64,000 bases of DNA from Gemmatimonadota bacterium (GTDB lineage Bacteria; Gemmatimonadota; Gemmatimonadetes; Gemmatimonadales; GWC2-71-9): positions 62,001 to 126,000 of the forward strand of contig QHVB01000025.1 of assembly GCA_003222195.1 (NCBI GenBank), given 5' to 3'. How positions within the stretch are numbered: position 1 is the stretch's first letter; each line of letters begins with the position of its first letter. A program made the position numbers and the translations under genes. Below are positions 18,074 through 27,198 of this stretch, piece by piece. Below the pieces are notes generated by a model, which ran no database searches, was not told the origin of the DNA, and saw only the letters and a program-made list of their open reading frames with translations.

Positions 18074-20499
18074 AGCTGCATCGGCTGCGGCTTGTGAACT
18101 TTCGCCAGCATGCCGACACCGAGATCGTCTTCGGCGACGGGATCACCGGCATCATCGGGCCGAACGGCTCCGGCAAGACGTCGCTACTCGAGGCGATCGC
18201 CTGGGCGATTTACGGCAATCTCGCCGCGCGCGGCGACAAGGACTCGATCCGCAACCTGCGAGCGAAAGCGCGCGCGCCGGTGCGTGTGGAACTCGAGTTC
18301 GGACTCGGCAGCCACGCGTACCGCGTGGAGCGCGGGCTCAATAATGCCGAGCTGTACCAGGACGGCGTCGTGGTCGCCAACTCGCTGAAGGAAGTCACGG
18401 GACGCTTGCAGCGCGTGCTCGGCATGACGCACGACGAGTTCTTCAACACCTACTTCACCGGCCAGAAAGAGCTGGCGGTGCTGGCGGACGCGACCCGCCC
18501 CGAGCGTGCGGCCTTCTTGTCGCGCGTGCTGCGGCACGAGCAGCTCACCCTGGCACAGGAACGCATCCGCGAGCGGCGCAACGCACTCGGCCACGAGGTG
18601 GACGGGCTCGAGACCGGACTGCCGCCACAGGCCGAGCTCGAGAAAGAGCGCAAGACTGCCGAGACTCGGCTGGCGGAAGCTCGGAAGGCCGCGACGGCGG
18701 CGACTACGGAACGCACCAAGACGCAACAGGCGCTCGCCGCGGAAGAGCCGCGCTGGCAGCAGTGGGTGGAGCGGCGCGAGCGGACGCTGTCGCTGCACGG
18801 CGACCTGCGCGTGGCAGAGCAGGGCGTGGTGGTCGCCCGCCAGGAATTTCAACGGCTGGACAAGGAGTTGGCCGAAGCGTTGGCCGCGCGCGAGGAGCTG
18901 CGCAAGCTCGAAGGCGAGGTCGCCCCGATCTCGAAGCTGAAAGCGGAGCTCGCCGAGCTGGAGCGTTTACACCGGGAAGACGCGGCACGGCGCGAGGAAC
19001 AGGCGAAGCTGACCGAGCTGACGCGCAACCTCAGCGTGCTGGATCGGCGTATAGCGGAGCTGGGTGAGGCTGAGGCGACATTGGAGCGCGCCAGCCAGGA
19101 GGCGCACGCGCTCGCCAAGCGACTGGAAGCCGCCGACAAGGTCGCCAGCGAGCAACAGGCGGCTTGGGTGCGCGAGAAGGAATACGCGAACACCAGACGC
19201 GCCGAGCTGCTGAAGCAGCACGAAGAAGTGAAGGATCAGCGCGACAAGATCGAGCGCCTCGGCCCCGAGGGGCAGTGTCCCACCTGCCTGCGACCGCTCG
19301 GCGCCGAGCATCGTGCGGTGCTCGATGTCCTGAACAATCAGCTCGAAGTGATCGTGACTGACGGGACGTACTTCAAGCAGCGCATCGAGCAGCTCGCGAC
19401 AACCCCGGCGGCTGTGACGCAGGCGGAAGCCGCGCGCGACGCGCTGCGCGAGGAGGCCCGGCAGGCGAGCGAGCGCGAGGTCACGCTGCGAGAGCAAACT
19501 CGGGAACGGGGGCGGCTGCAGAAAGAGCGCGCGGGTCTCGCCAAGCGGACTCAGGAAATCGAGCTCCGCGTCGCCGCGCGGGACACGGGCTACGACGCCG
19601 AGCGCCACAATGCCGTGCGAACGGAGCTGGCTCGACTCGAGCCCGTGGCCCTCCAGGCGGCGGCGTTGTCCGCGCGTGCCGATCGTGCTGAAGCGCTGGT
19701 CGGCGAAGCAGAGATTGCCGAGAAGGGGTTGTCGGCACGCGAGGAGCACGTCCGCCAGCTCGCGGACGCCGTGAAGGCAGAGGGGTTCTCGGAGCCGAAG
19801 TTTCAGGCGGCACGCGAGCGTCACGACCGCGCCGCGCACGCCCTGCGGGCCGCCGAGCTGGCGGTGGCCGAGACGCGCGGCGAGCTGGTCGCGGCCGAGA
19901 CGGCGGTCCGCGAGATCGAACGGCGCGTCAGCGAGCGGGCTGCTCGCGAGCGCACCATCGCCGAGCGGAAGATCGAGCAGCGGCTGCATAATGAGCTGGA
20001 TCGCGCGTTCTCCGATCTGCGCGCCGAGCTGAACGCGGCCATGCGGCCTGAGATCAGCGCACTGGCGTCGGGGTTCCTATCGGATCTCACCGATGCGCGC
20101 TACGATGAGGTGGATCTCGATGAGGATTACCGCGTGGTCGTCCTCGACGAAGGCGTGCCCAAGCCGGTGATCTCCGGCGGAGAAGAGGACATTGCGAATC
20201 TCGTGCTGCGGCTCGCCATTTCCCAGATGATCGCCGAGCGCGCGGGGCAGCCGCTCTCGCTGCTCGTGCTGGACGAGATCTTCGGCTCGCTCGACGAGTC
20301 GCGACGCCAGCACGTCCTCGCGTTGCTGCGCCGCCTGGGCGACCGCTTCCCGCAGGTCATTCTCATCACCCACATCGAGCAGGTCCGGGAGGGCCTGGAC
20401 CGCATCATTCGTGTCGCATACGACGCCACGACCGGCACGAGCGTCGTGCGCGATGATACCGCTACCCTGGGACCGCCCGATGCGAGCGTGGCTGCCTGA
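18070..20499 (+). CDS. sbcC: Rad50/SbcC-like SMC-family ATPase with zinc hook
   Basis: The 809-residue protein has head-hook-head layout. Walker A GPNGSGKTS (Lys36) follows an N-terminal MKLHRLRLVNFRQH; long heptad coiled coils rich in Glu, Arg and Ala surround the hook Cys403-Pro-Thr-Cys406, almost exactly mid-protein; the ABC signature Ser702-Gly-Gly-Glu and Walker B LLVLDEIFGSLDESR (Asp735, Glu736) follow, and the His-loop is ILITHIEQ. It would clamp DNA and regulate the adjacent Mre11-like nuclease. The size is closer to archaeal Rad50 than to the longer enterobacterial SbcC. The end overlaps the GNAT gene. Confidence 0.94.
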   Translation: MKLHRLRLVNFRQHADTEIVFGDGITGIIGPNGSGKTSLLEAIAWAIYGNLAARGDKDSIRNLRAKARAPVRVELEFGLGSHAYRVERGLNNAELYQDGVVVANSLKEVTGRLQRVLGMTHDEFFNTYFTGQKELAVLADATRPERAAFLSRVLRHEQLTLAQERIRERRNALGHEVDGLETGLPPQAELEKERKTAETRLAEARKAATAATTERTKTQQALAAEEPRWQQWVERRERTLSLHGDLRVAEQGVVVARQEFQRLDKELAEALAAREELRKLEGEVAPISKLKAELAELERLHREDAARREEQAKLTELTRNLSVLDRRIAELGEAEATLERASQEAHALAKRLEAADKVASEQQAAWVREKEYANTRRAELLKQHEEVKDQRDKIERLGPEGQCPTCLRPLGAEHRAVLDVLNNQLEVIVTDGTYFKQRIEQLATTPAAVTQAEAARDALREEARQASEREVTLREQTRERGRLQKERAGLAKRTQEIELRVAARDTGYDAERHNAVRTELARLEPVALQAAALSARADRAEALVGEAEIAEKGLSAREEHVRQLADAVKAEGFSEPKFQAARERHDRAAHALRAAELAVAETRGELVAAETAVREIERRVSERAARERTIAERKIEQRLHNELDRAFSDLRAELNAAMRPEISALASGFLSDLTDARYDEVDLDEDYRVVVLDEGVPKPVISGGEEDIANLVLRLAISQMIAERAGQPLSLLVLDEIFGSLDESRRQHVLALLRRLGDRFPQVILITHIEQVREGLDRIIRVAYDATTGTSVVRDDTATLGPPDASVAA

Positions 20500-21448
20500 C
20501 ACCCGGGTTACCGGCCCCGAGCGTGCCACCGAGCACGACATCGAAGGGCTGAACCGCGTTTTTGCGGAGGCGTTCACCGACCGCTATCGCCGCGACGGGT
20601 TGATCGGCGTGCGCGTGCCGCAGCTGAATCCGCTGGTGTGGCGCTACGCGCTGCTCGACGCCGGCGACGGCGCGATGGTCTGGCGTGACGAACACGGCGA
20701 CGTGGCCGCGTTCAACGTCGGGCACCAGGCGGGCGCCGAAGGGTGGATGGGACCGCTGGCCGTCCGCCCGGACCGGCAGGGGACGGGAGTCGGCAAGACG
20801 ATCGTCCGCACGGCCGCCGACTGGCTCATCGACCGCGGCGTCACGACGCTCGGCCTCGAGACGATGCCGCGCACGCCCGAAAACATCGGCTTCTACGCTC
20901 GGCTCGGCTTCACGCCGGGATTCCTGACCGTCACGCTGACCAACGAGATCGCGACGCGCGGCCATCCGGCGCCGGTCTTGTTGTCGAAGCGATCCGCCGA
21001 GGACAAGGAGACGACCATGGCGGCGGCCCGCCGCCTGGTCGACGATTTGGTTCCGGGCGTCGATTTCGCGCGTGAGATCATGCTGACGGCCGAGCTAGGG
21101 CTGGGCGATACGTCGTTGGTCGAGGGGGATACGGGGCTCGACGCGATGGCGGTGTGGCACTCGGCGCCGCTGGCGGACAGCCGCACGCGCGACGAAGTGC
21201 GGGTGCTGAAGCTCGCGGCGCGCGGCGATGCGGCGTTTGACGCTGCCATCGGCGCGGTCGAAGCGGCCGCCGCCAAGGCGGGCATCCGGCGGATCGCGAT
21301 CCGCTGCCAGAGCCGCTACGCCGAGGCGTTTCGCCGGCTCGTCGCGCGCGGGTATCGGGTCCGCTGGACCGATCTGCGGATGACGTATGAAGGGTACCCC
21401 GAGCGGCATGCCGCCCAGGGTGTGCTCTTCTCGAATTGGGAGATTTAG
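20480..21448 (+). CDS. GNAT family N-acetyltransferase
   Basis: The N-terminal ~160 residues form a GNAT domain: motif A is WMGPLAVRPDRQGTGVGKTIV, with the acetyl-CoA loop RQGTGVGK, followed by GLETMPRTPENIGFYARLGF. The C-terminal half (VWHSAPLADSRTRDEVRVL ... VARGYRVRWTDLRMTYEGY) looks like a second, degenerate GNAT fold. The substrate is unknown. ATG 20480 was chosen as the shorter overlap with the Rad50 gene; ATG 20453 is possible. It is the last gene of the operon, and its TAG overlaps the stop of the convergent cupin gene. Confidence 0.85.
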   Translation: MRAWLPDTRVTGPERATEHDIEGLNRVFAEAFTDRYRRDGLIGVRVPQLNPLVWRYALLDAGDGAMVWRDEHGDVAAFNVGHQAGAEGWMGPLAVRPDRQGTGVGKTIVRTAADWLIDRGVTTLGLETMPRTPENIGFYARLGFTPGFLTVTLTNEIATRGHPAPVLLSKRSAEDKETTMAAARRLVDDLVPGVDFAREIMLTAELGLGDTSLVEGDTGLDAMAVWHSAPLADSRTRDEVRVLKLAARGDAAFDAAIGAVEAAAAKAGIRRIAIRCQSRYAEAFRRLVARGYRVRWTDLRMTYEGYPERHAAQGVLFSNWEI

Positions 21449-21762
21449 GCTCCGCCCGGCATTCCCGACACGTAGATGACCTGCGCTAACCCGAGCACTT
21501 CGATCGTATGTGGCAGGTTCGGCGGCAGGTCGAGGCGGTCTCCAGGCCCGAGCTCGACCGCCTCCGCGCCGGCTGTGACCCGCAGAAAACCCTCGACGAC
21601 CCAGCGCGTTTCGGGAAACGCGTGCGCGTGCTCGGTCATCCGTGCGCCCGGGAGATCCGACCACCACGCGGTGACCATGCCTTCGCGCTCGAGCGCGCGA
21701 CGCAGCGTGGCCACCTGCAGCGGCCCGAGCCCCGGGTCCCAGCGGCGCGCGGCAAGTGTCAC
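21445..21762 (-). CDS. Cupin-domain protein
   Basis: From GTG 21762 this is about 105 residues and a single small beta-barrel: HAHAFPETRWVVEGFLRVTA is cupin motif 1 and GPGDRLDLPPNLPHTIEVLG is motif 2, with the metal-binding histidines of each. No catalytic partner domain is present, so it may be a metal-dependent isomerase-like or sensory protein. The GTG is overlapped by the stop of the tiny membrane protein upstream (GTGA), so both are translated from one message. The C-terminus converges on the GNAT gene. Confidence 0.8.
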   Translation of the reverse strand: MTLAARRWDPGLGPLQVATLRRALEREGMVTAWWSDLPGARMTEHAHAFPETRWVVEGFLRVTAGAEAVELGPGDRLDLPPNLPHTIEVLGLAQVIYVSGMPGGA

Positions 21763-21908
21763 GACACGAACCGCGGCGCGCCGACCAGGATGCGGCGCGC
21801 GATCAAGATGATCGCGGCCGCATACAACAGGTGAATCGTGCCGCTCGGCACCTGCGCCACGAAGAGCAGCAAGAACCACGCGATCAACATCACGACAGCG
21901 GCGAGCAA
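21759..21908 (-). CDS. Small two-helix membrane protein (DUF5670/lmo0937-like)
   Basis: The open frame reads LLAAVVMLIAWFLLLFVAQV, then PSGTIHLLYAAAIILIARRI and a short tail LVGAPRFVS. Two hydrophobic helices separated by PSG and followed by a basic end resemble small envelope proteins of the DUF5670 type. The start is uncertain: TTG 21908 is used here; CTG 21920 is better spaced (9 bases) from an AAAGG Shine-Dalgarno sequence at 21930-21934; ATG 21890 gives only 43 residues. The frame is closed by TAA just upstream, so the gene cannot be much longer. Its stop overlaps the cupin start. Confidence 0.55.
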   Translation of the reverse strand: MLAAVVMLIAWFLLLFVAQVPSGTIHLLYAAAIILIARRILVGAPRFVS

Positions 21909-21948
21909 TGAGAGATTCAGGGCGATTGACCTTTAGGGTCCGGAAAGT

Positions 21949-21977
21949 ATTCTAGTACCCAGGGGCGGGGAGATCAA
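21949..21977 (-). promoter_or_regulatory. Promoter of the small membrane protein/cupin unit
   Basis: On the minus strand TTGATC (21972-21977) and TAGAAT (21949-21954) are exactly 17 bases apart. Transcription would begin near 21942, leaving a short leader with an AAAGG ribosome site. Confidence 0.6.
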
Positions 21978-22134
21978 ACTATTGAGCCAACAAGCTCGAT
22001 TGTGGACCCGGATACTGCGGCCCATGTCATGCCCCCACCGTGGGGAAGACAGAATTCGTGGTGAGGGACCCATCATTACTTTCGGGCTTCAATAACCCTC
22101 CTCGTTCCTGTCGTAATCGGTCGGCCGGTCCATG

Positions 22135-23355
22135 TTATGTGGTCCCGGCCGATCGTTTTTGTGTGAGCGCCTGCCAGAAATACCTCGGGGCGAGCAGCGC
22201 CTGTCCCCGGATCACGAACCCGACGAGCAGGATCACGATCCACAGCGCATACGCCACGGACACTTCTTCGCGAAGGTGGGGCGCCAGGAACTGCACGATC
22301 CAGAGCACGAACAGCGCGGTCGCGTCGAACCAGTCGAACTCCATGTTCGCGAGGAGCACCACGCCCAACGCTGTTTGCAGCAGCGTCAGAATGATCTCCA
22401 GGCGCTGCGCCGCATCGAACGGAAAATCTGCCCACGTCCCCGTGTGATGGTAATGCGAATACCCGTACACCAGCGGAATCATCGCGGCGAGGACGGTCCA
22501 CTGGTTGATGTTGCTCGACACCATGTTCATCAGCGCCATGGGGGCATGGGTCACGCGCCGGGCCCAGAGAAACGCCGACACTTTTTCTGGGAACTCCGAG
22601 AGGAACGGCGCGACCCACTGGACCAGCACGAACTGGCTGACGCCGAGCAGGGCCGCCACCGCCAGCATCGATTCCAGGAACGGCCGCGCGGTGACGTAGA
22701 GCAGAAATCCGCCCGCTGCGAACAGCGCGCCGATCGCTGCCTTCTGGCGCCAACCGCGCTGCCGGTATGCCCACTGCGACACGCGGGGTGCGTCGCCCAG
22801 CTCCTCGACGTTGTGTGGCGGATTGCGCAGGAGCACGAGGAGATAAGCGACGTAGAGGAGCAGCAGCACCACGGCATCGATCCAGCTCAGCGTTTGCTTC
22901 AACACGATCACGACGAAGTACAGGAGCGGCGGGATCAGCCCGATGACTTCGACCGCGTGTTCGGGCTGCAACACGATGCACCCGAGCTTGGTGTCCCCGC
23001 GCCGGCGCCCTGACACGGCGAACACGAAGTAGATCATCGGCCAGCCGAGGCCGAGCAGCAGGCGAATCGCGCCGGTGAGATTCGCAATGGCGAGATGCGA
23101 GCGCCCGGGATTCCCGCCCGCCTCCCACGCGATGACGGCTTCGACGGCGAATTCCGGGAGCGTTTGGACCCAGGCCAGGATCGCGAGCGCGAGGCCCTGG
23201 GAAATGAGGAATTGCGCCGCTTCTGCGCCCCAGGCGACCAGAAACGCCGCCAGGAGCATGCTCGGAAACGTCCAGAGCGCCGCGAGCGCGGTGCCTCCCG
23301 CCTGTGTCGCCGAGGCGAGTAGCTTTAGGAATCGCACGGGGGTCCAAGATACCAT
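22135..23355 (-). CDS. CaCA-type sodium/calcium (cation) exchanger membrane protein
   Basis: The 406-residue protein has about eleven hydrophobic segments in two halves. The first half contains [20 protein letters not shown], and the second contains [20 protein letters not shown]; these are the inverted alpha-repeats (G/T-x-P-E) that carry the ion-binding acidic residues of the CaCA superfamily. The ion is not determinable. The ATG (complement of 23353-23355) overlaps the divergent folE ATG on the opposite strand within a CATG. A weak GC-rich hairpin (22122-22151) covers the stop region. The 226 bases between here and the small membrane gene hold that gene's promoter and nothing else I recognise. 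Confidence 0.82.
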   Translation of the reverse strand: MVSWTPVRFLKLLASATQAGGTALAALWTFPSMLLAAFLVAWGAEAAQFLISQGLALAILAWVQTLPEFAVEAVIAWEAGGNPGRSHLAIANLTGAIRLLLGLGWPMIYFVFAVSGRRRGDTKLGCIVLQPEHAVEVIGLIPPLLYFVVIVLKQTLSWIDAVVLLLLYVAYLLVLLRNPPHNVEELGDAPRVSQWAYRQRGWRQKAAIGALFAAGGFLLYVTARPFLESMLAVAALLGVSQFVLVQWVAPFLSEFPEKVSAFLWARRVTHAPMALMNMVSSNINQWTVLAAMIPLVYGYSHYHHTGTWADFPFDAAQRLEIILTLLQTALGVVLLANMEFDWFDATALFVLWIVQFLAPHLREEVSVAYALWIVILLVGFVIRGQALLAPRYFWQALTQKRSAGTT

Positions 23356-23992
23356 GGCACGAGATCAAATGAAGTCCGCGAGCCTGCGCAGCTTCCACGA
23401 ATCGCACACGGAGCCCACCGCCGTGCGCATTCCGTTTCAGACGCTCGTGCATGAGATGCTCGAGCAGCTGGGGGAGGATCCGAAACGCGAGGGGCTGCGG
23501 CAGACGCCGGCCCGCGTCGAGGCGTCGCTGAAATGGCTCACGCGCGGCTACGGCATGAACGTCGACGAAGTGATCGGCGATGCCCTGTTCGAGGAGACGC
23601 ACGAGAGCATGATCTGCGTGCGCGACATCGAGATCTACTCGATGTGCGAGCACCACATGCTGCCGTTCTTCGGCAGGGCGCACGTGGCGTACCTCCCCAA
23701 CGGCCGGATCGTGGGGCTGTCGAAGATCCCGCGGGTCGTCGAGGTATTCGCGCGGCGGCTCCAGGTGCAGGAGCGGCTGACCGACCAGGTCGCCGAGGCG
23801 CTCTGCCGCGTGCTCAAGCCGCTCGGCGTCGGCGTAGTGATCGAGGCCTATCACCTGTGCATGATGATGCGGGGCGTCGAGAAGCAGAACTCGAAAACGG
23901 TCACCAGCTCACTGCGCGGGGCCTTCCGGGACGACGGCAAGACTCGCGATGAATTCCTGAGGCTCGTACACGGCGGCACCTTCTCCCTGTGA
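23354..23992 (+). CDS. folE: GTP cyclohydrolase I
   Basis: FolE converts GTP to dihydroneopterin triphosphate, the entry to folate (and other pterin) synthesis. The 212-residue product has the zinc site Cys98/His101 in [10 protein letters not shown] and Cys169 in [14 protein letters not shown], plus [20 protein letters not shown]. It is the classic type IA enzyme. ATG 23354 is used; ATG 23369 would remove five residues. The stop overlaps the SDR gene by 4 bases, which hints that the SDR acts on a pterin, though that is not shown by its sequence. Confidence 0.96.
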   Translation: MARDQMKSASLRSFHESHTEPTAVRIPFQTLVHEMLEQLGEDPKREGLRQTPARVEASLKWLTRGYGMNVDEVIGDALFEETHESMICVRDIEIYSMCEHHMLPFFGRAHVAYLPNGRIVGLSKIPRVVEVFARRLQVQERLTDQVAEALCRVLKPLGVGVVIEAYHLCMMMRGVEKQNSKTVTSSLRGAFRDDGKTRDEFLRLVHGGTFSL

Positions 23993-24687
23993 AGATCGCG
24001 CTCGTGACGGGCGCGTCGCGGGGGATCGGACTGGCCGTCGCTGTCGCACTGCGGGCCAGGGGAATGCACGTCGTGCGGGTGGCGCGCAGCCTGACTGACG
24101 CCGCGGCGGAGCGTCGCACCGACATCGCCTGCGACATCACGAAACCGGCCGACGTCGAGCGCGCCCTGGCCCGCGTCGAGCAACAGCTCGGCGTGCCGGA
24201 CGTGCTGGTGAACAACGCCGGCATCTTTCTCATCAAGCTGCTCGCCGAGACCACACCCGCCGACTTCGCGAGCGCGCTCACGACTAATCTCACGGCGGCA
24301 TTTCTCTTCGCGCGTGCCATCGTCCCGAAAATGGTCGCGCGGGGCAGCGGGCATCTGGTCACCATCGGGTCGATCTCCGACTACATCGGGTTCTCGGGGT
24401 CGACCGCCTACGCCGCCAGCAAGTTCGGATTGCGGGGCATGCACGAAGTGATTCGCCAGGAGACGGCGAAAAGTGGCGTGCGCACGACGCTCATTTCGCC
24501 GGGTCCGGTCGATACGGACATCTGGGATCCGGTCGATCCCGACTCGAAGCCGGGGTTCACCAAGCGCAAGGACATGATGCGTGCCGAGGATGTCGCGGCC
24601 GCGGTCGTGTACGCGGTGACGCAACCGGAGCATGTGGCCGTCACGGAGATTCGCCTATTGCCAACTGTGTATTCGCCGAGAGGCTGA
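23989..24687 (+). CDS. Short-chain dehydrogenase/reductase
   Basis: The 232-residue protein is a classical SDR: cofactor motif TGASRGIG (residues 7-14), structural NNAG, catalytic Ser in IGSISDY and the YxxxK pair in AYAASKFG. The C-terminal substrate loop ([16 protein letters not shown]) does not fix the substrate. GTG 23989 overlaps the folE stop (GTGA), so it is co-translated with GTP cyclohydrolase and could be a pterin reductase; a FabG-like role is equally possible. Confidence 0.88.
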   Translation: MKIALVTGASRGIGLAVAVALRARGMHVVRVARSLTDAAAERRTDIACDITKPADVERALARVEQQLGVPDVLVNNAGIFLIKLLAETTPADFASALTTNLTAAFLFARAIVPKMVARGSGHLVTIGSISDYIGFSGSTAYAASKFGLRGMHEVIRQETAKSGVRTTLISPGPVDTDIWDPVDPDSKPGFTKRKDMMRAEDVAAAVVYAVTQPEHVAVTEIRLLPTVYSPRG

Positions 24688-24700
24688 GGCACGGCTCTTC

Positions 24701-25330
24701 ATGCACATTGAGTTGACGGAGATGCTGCGCTGTCCGGAGCCCCACCGCGAGGAGATGCTCGTGCTCTCCACCGGTGAGGTGAAAGACCGCATGGTGCGCT
24801 CCGGGATCATCGGTTGCCCGGTGTGTCACAAGGAGTATCCGATTTCGCGGGGGATCGTGAACTTCCGGCGCAGTCGCGAGCGTGTCTCCAAGGAATCATC
24901 CGGCCCGCGGCCCGCCTACGCGCCTCCCTCGCCGCTGCCGTCGGCGGAGGCTACGAGCCTGCAGGCGTTGCTCGAGTTGTCAGGCCCGGGCGGCTACGTC
25001 GTGCTCGTCGGGGCGGCGGTGCGGCAGGCCCAGCGCCTCGGCGCGCTGATGGCGGGGATTCACTTCGTGGGCATCAACGCGCCGTCCGAAATGGACGAAC
25101 AGCCGACTCTCTCGCTGCTCTACGCCAACGAGAAAGTACCGCTGCGCACGGCAGTCGCGCGCGGCGTTGTCGTCGGCGCCGATCTCGCCACGTCCCCCTG
25201 GCTCGTGGAGGCGCACCGCGTATTGCTTCGCGGCCGCCGCTTTGTGGTGGAAAACGAAGAGCCCGAGCTACCGATCGGGCTCCTCAAACTGGTGGCGGAA
25301 CACGGACTCTGGGTGGGGGAGAAGCGGTGA
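24701..25330 (+). CDS. Trm112/YbaR-like zinc-ribbon protein with C-terminal domain of unknown function
   Basis: The first 55 residues have a Trm112-like pattern: MLRCPEPHREEMLVLSTGEV, then GCPVCHKEYPISRGIVNF, with two cysteine-containing knuckles likely to bind zinc. A Pro-rich linker (GPRPAYAPPSPLPSAEA) joins a Rossmann-like C-terminal part (GPGGYVVLVGAAVRQAQRLG ... VENEEPELPIGLLK). This could be a decayed methyltransferase core, but no SAM motif is clear. ATG 24701 follows the SDR stop by 13 bases. A 26-bp palindrome begins 9 bases after the stop. Confidence 0.65.
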   Translation: MHIELTEMLRCPEPHREEMLVLSTGEVKDRMVRSGIIGCPVCHKEYPISRGIVNFRRSRERVSKESSGPRPAYAPPSPLPSAEATSLQALLELSGPGGYVVLVGAAVRQAQRLGALMAGIHFVGINAPSEMDEQPTLSLLYANEKVPLRTAVARGVVVGADLATSPWLVEAHRVLLRGRRFVVENEEPELPIGLLKLVAEHGLWVGEKR

Positions 25331-25339
25331 GCAGTGTTG

Positions 25340-25365
25340 TAGGGGCGCAGCATGCTGCGCCCCTA
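25340..25365. repeat. 26-bp perfect palindrome, copy 2 (convergent junction)
   Basis: It is identical in all 26 positions to the copies at 8539 and 36440. The last three bases (CTA) are the TAG stop of the acyl-CoA synthetase gene on the minus strand. Confidence 0.95.
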
Positions 25366-27198
25366 GGTTGTTGACTCGATCGACGCGGCGATCGCGTCGC
25401 CTGACGCATACGCCGCGTCGATCAGATCCTTGTAGTGCTGCTCCACCACGCGACGCTTCACCTTGAGCGTGGGCGTCAACTCTCCCGACTCGATCGTGAA
25501 ATCCTTTTCCAGCAGCAAGACTTTCTTCGGTGTCTCGAACTTGGCGAGATGGGACAGCATGCTCATCACTTCGCGCTCGACCTTCGCCTTGACGTCCGGC
25601 AACCCCATCAGCTCGGCGCGCGTGCCGTAGGAGAGGCTCCGCTCCTGTGCCCAGCGCTCGAGGTTGTCGAAGTTCGGGACGATCAGAATGATCGGGAACT
25701 TGCGGCGGTCGCCGTACATCATGGCGTTCGCGACAAACTTGTTGCGCTTGACCGCCATCTCGATCGGCTGGGGCGCGATGTATTTGCCGCCCGCCGTCTT
25801 GAGCAGCTCCTTCTTGCGATCGGTGATCTTCAGATACCCGTCCGAGTCGAGCTCGCCGATGTCGCCGGTAAGGAGCCAACCCTCGGGGTTGATCGTCTCG
25901 CGCGTGGCCTCCGGCAGCTTGTAATAGCCCTTCATGATGTTCGGGCCACGCGCCAGGATCTCGCCATCTTGAGCGATCTTGAGCTCGACGCCGGGGATCG
26001 CCTTGCCGACCGTGCCGATCTTGATTCGGTCGAGCAGGTTGAGGGTCAGCACGGGCGACGTTTCCGTCAGTCCGTACCCCTCGATCACCGGGAGTCCCGC
26101 CGAGTAGAAGAACTTGGCGATTTCGGCGGAGAGCGGCGCAGCGCCTGAGACAAAGAAGCGAATCCGGCCGCCGGTACGCGCCCGCAGCTTCGAAAACACC
26201 AAGCGGTCGGCGATCTTCTTCTTGATCGCCAAACCACCAGGAATCGGTAGCCCAGCGAGGGACAGTGTTGCCCATTGCTCGCCGGCGCGCTTCGCCCAGA
26301 AAAAAATATTGCGCTTGATGGCGCTGCCCGACAGCGCGTTCTCGAGCACCCGCGCGTACACCTTCTCGTAGAGCCGCGGCACGGACAATACGACCGTGGG
26401 CTTCACTTCTCCAAGGTTTGCGGCGACTGTGTCGAATGATTCCGCGTAGTTGATGATCACACCCGCCTGGAACAGCGTGTAATCCACCATCCGCTCGTAG
26501 CTGTGCGACAACGGCAGCATCGACAGGCACTCGTCGCCGCCGCCGATCGGGATCATCTGCAGCACCGCCTGCACGTTGGACCAGATGTTGTAGTGCGACA
26601 GCATCACGCCCTTCGGGTCACCGGTCGTGCCTGACGTGTAGATGAGCGTCGCCAGGTCATCGGGCTGCGCCTGCAGCGCTTCCTCTCTCCACTTGGGGTG
26701 CTTCGACGCGGCTGCGCGGCCCTTGGCTTCCACAGCCTCGAGGGACACGATGCCTTCGCCCCGCCGCTGGGACACCGCGGTAGCGTCGAATACGATCACC
26801 TGCCTGAGGCCGGACAGATTGCCTTTCGCCTCGAGGACCTTGTCCAGCTGCGCGGCTGTCGAGACGAACGCCGCGACGGACTCGGAGTCGCGCAGGATGT
26901 ATTCGGTCTGCTTCGCGGTGAGGGTCGGATAAATCGGAACATCCGTCGTGCGCGAGGTCAGGCAGGCGTAGTCGCTCAGCGCCCATTCCGGGCGATTCTC
27001 CGAGACGATCGCGACTCTGTCGCCCGGCTTGATCCCTAATTCGCGCAGGCCGAGGGAGATCGCCTGAACGCGCTCGAGCGCTTCGCGATGGGAGACCGAG
27101 ACCCAGGCGCCGCCCACTTTCGATCGGAATGCCGCAGGGAGGCCGGCGTGCCGATCTACCGTGGTAAAGAACAGCTGGGTGAGCGTGCCGCGGTTCAT
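25363..27198 (-). CDS. Long-chain acyl-CoA synthetase (AMP-dependent synthetase/ligase)
   Basis: This 611-residue adenylate-forming enzyme activates fatty acids to acyl-CoA. The phosphate loop YTSGTTGDPKGVMLSH, the A5 motif EGYGLTETSPV, the A7 motif TGDIGELDSDGYLKITDR and the A10 region KTAGGKYIAP are all present and in order. The LPLSHSYER and SVPRLYEKVYAR stretches are typical of the FadD15/Faa1-like branch. The ATG overlaps the Ig-like lipoprotein stop, placing it third in a TPR-lipoprotein-synthetase unit. Its stop codon lies in the palindrome at 25340-25365. Confidence 0.93.
   Translation of the reverse strand: MNRGTLTQLFFTTVDRHAGLPAAFRSKVGGAWVSVSHREALERVQAISLGLRELGIKPGDRVAIVSENRPEWALSDYACLTSRTTDVPIYPTLTAKQTEYILRDSESVAAFVSTAAQLDKVLEAKGNLSGLRQVIVFDATAVSQRRGEGIVSLEAVEAKGRAAASKHPKWREEALQAQPDDLATLIYTSGTTGDPKGVMLSHYNIWSNVQAVLQMIPIGGGDECLSMLPLSHSYERMVDYTLFQAGVIINYAESFDTVAANLGEVKPTVVLSVPRLYEKVYARVLENALSGSAIKRNIFFWAKRAGEQWATLSLAGLPIPGGLAIKKKIADRLVFSKLRARTGGRIRFFVSGAAPLSAEIAKFFYSAGLPVIEGYGLTETSPVLTLNLLDRIKIGTVGKAIPGVELKIAQDGEILARGPNIMKGYYKLPEATRETINPEGWLLTGDIGELDSDGYLKITDRKKELLKTAGGKYIAPQPIEMAVKRNKFVANAMMYGDRRKFPIILIVPNFDNLERWAQERSLSYGTRAELMGLPDVKAKVEREVMSMLSHLAKFETPKKVLLLEKDFTIESGELTPTLKVKRRVVEQHYKDLIDAAYASGDAIAASIESTT

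Noticed and set aside
22115-22155. Rho-independent terminator of the exchanger gene
   Set aside because: A CGGCCGG/CCGGCCG stem exists, but it includes the stop region, has a long loop and no T tract on the minus strand.
22076-23854. 592-codon minus-strand open frame opposite folE and in another frame of the exchanger
   Set aside because: The exchanger frame has clear membrane helices and alpha-repeats and folE has its zinc site; this frame has neither.
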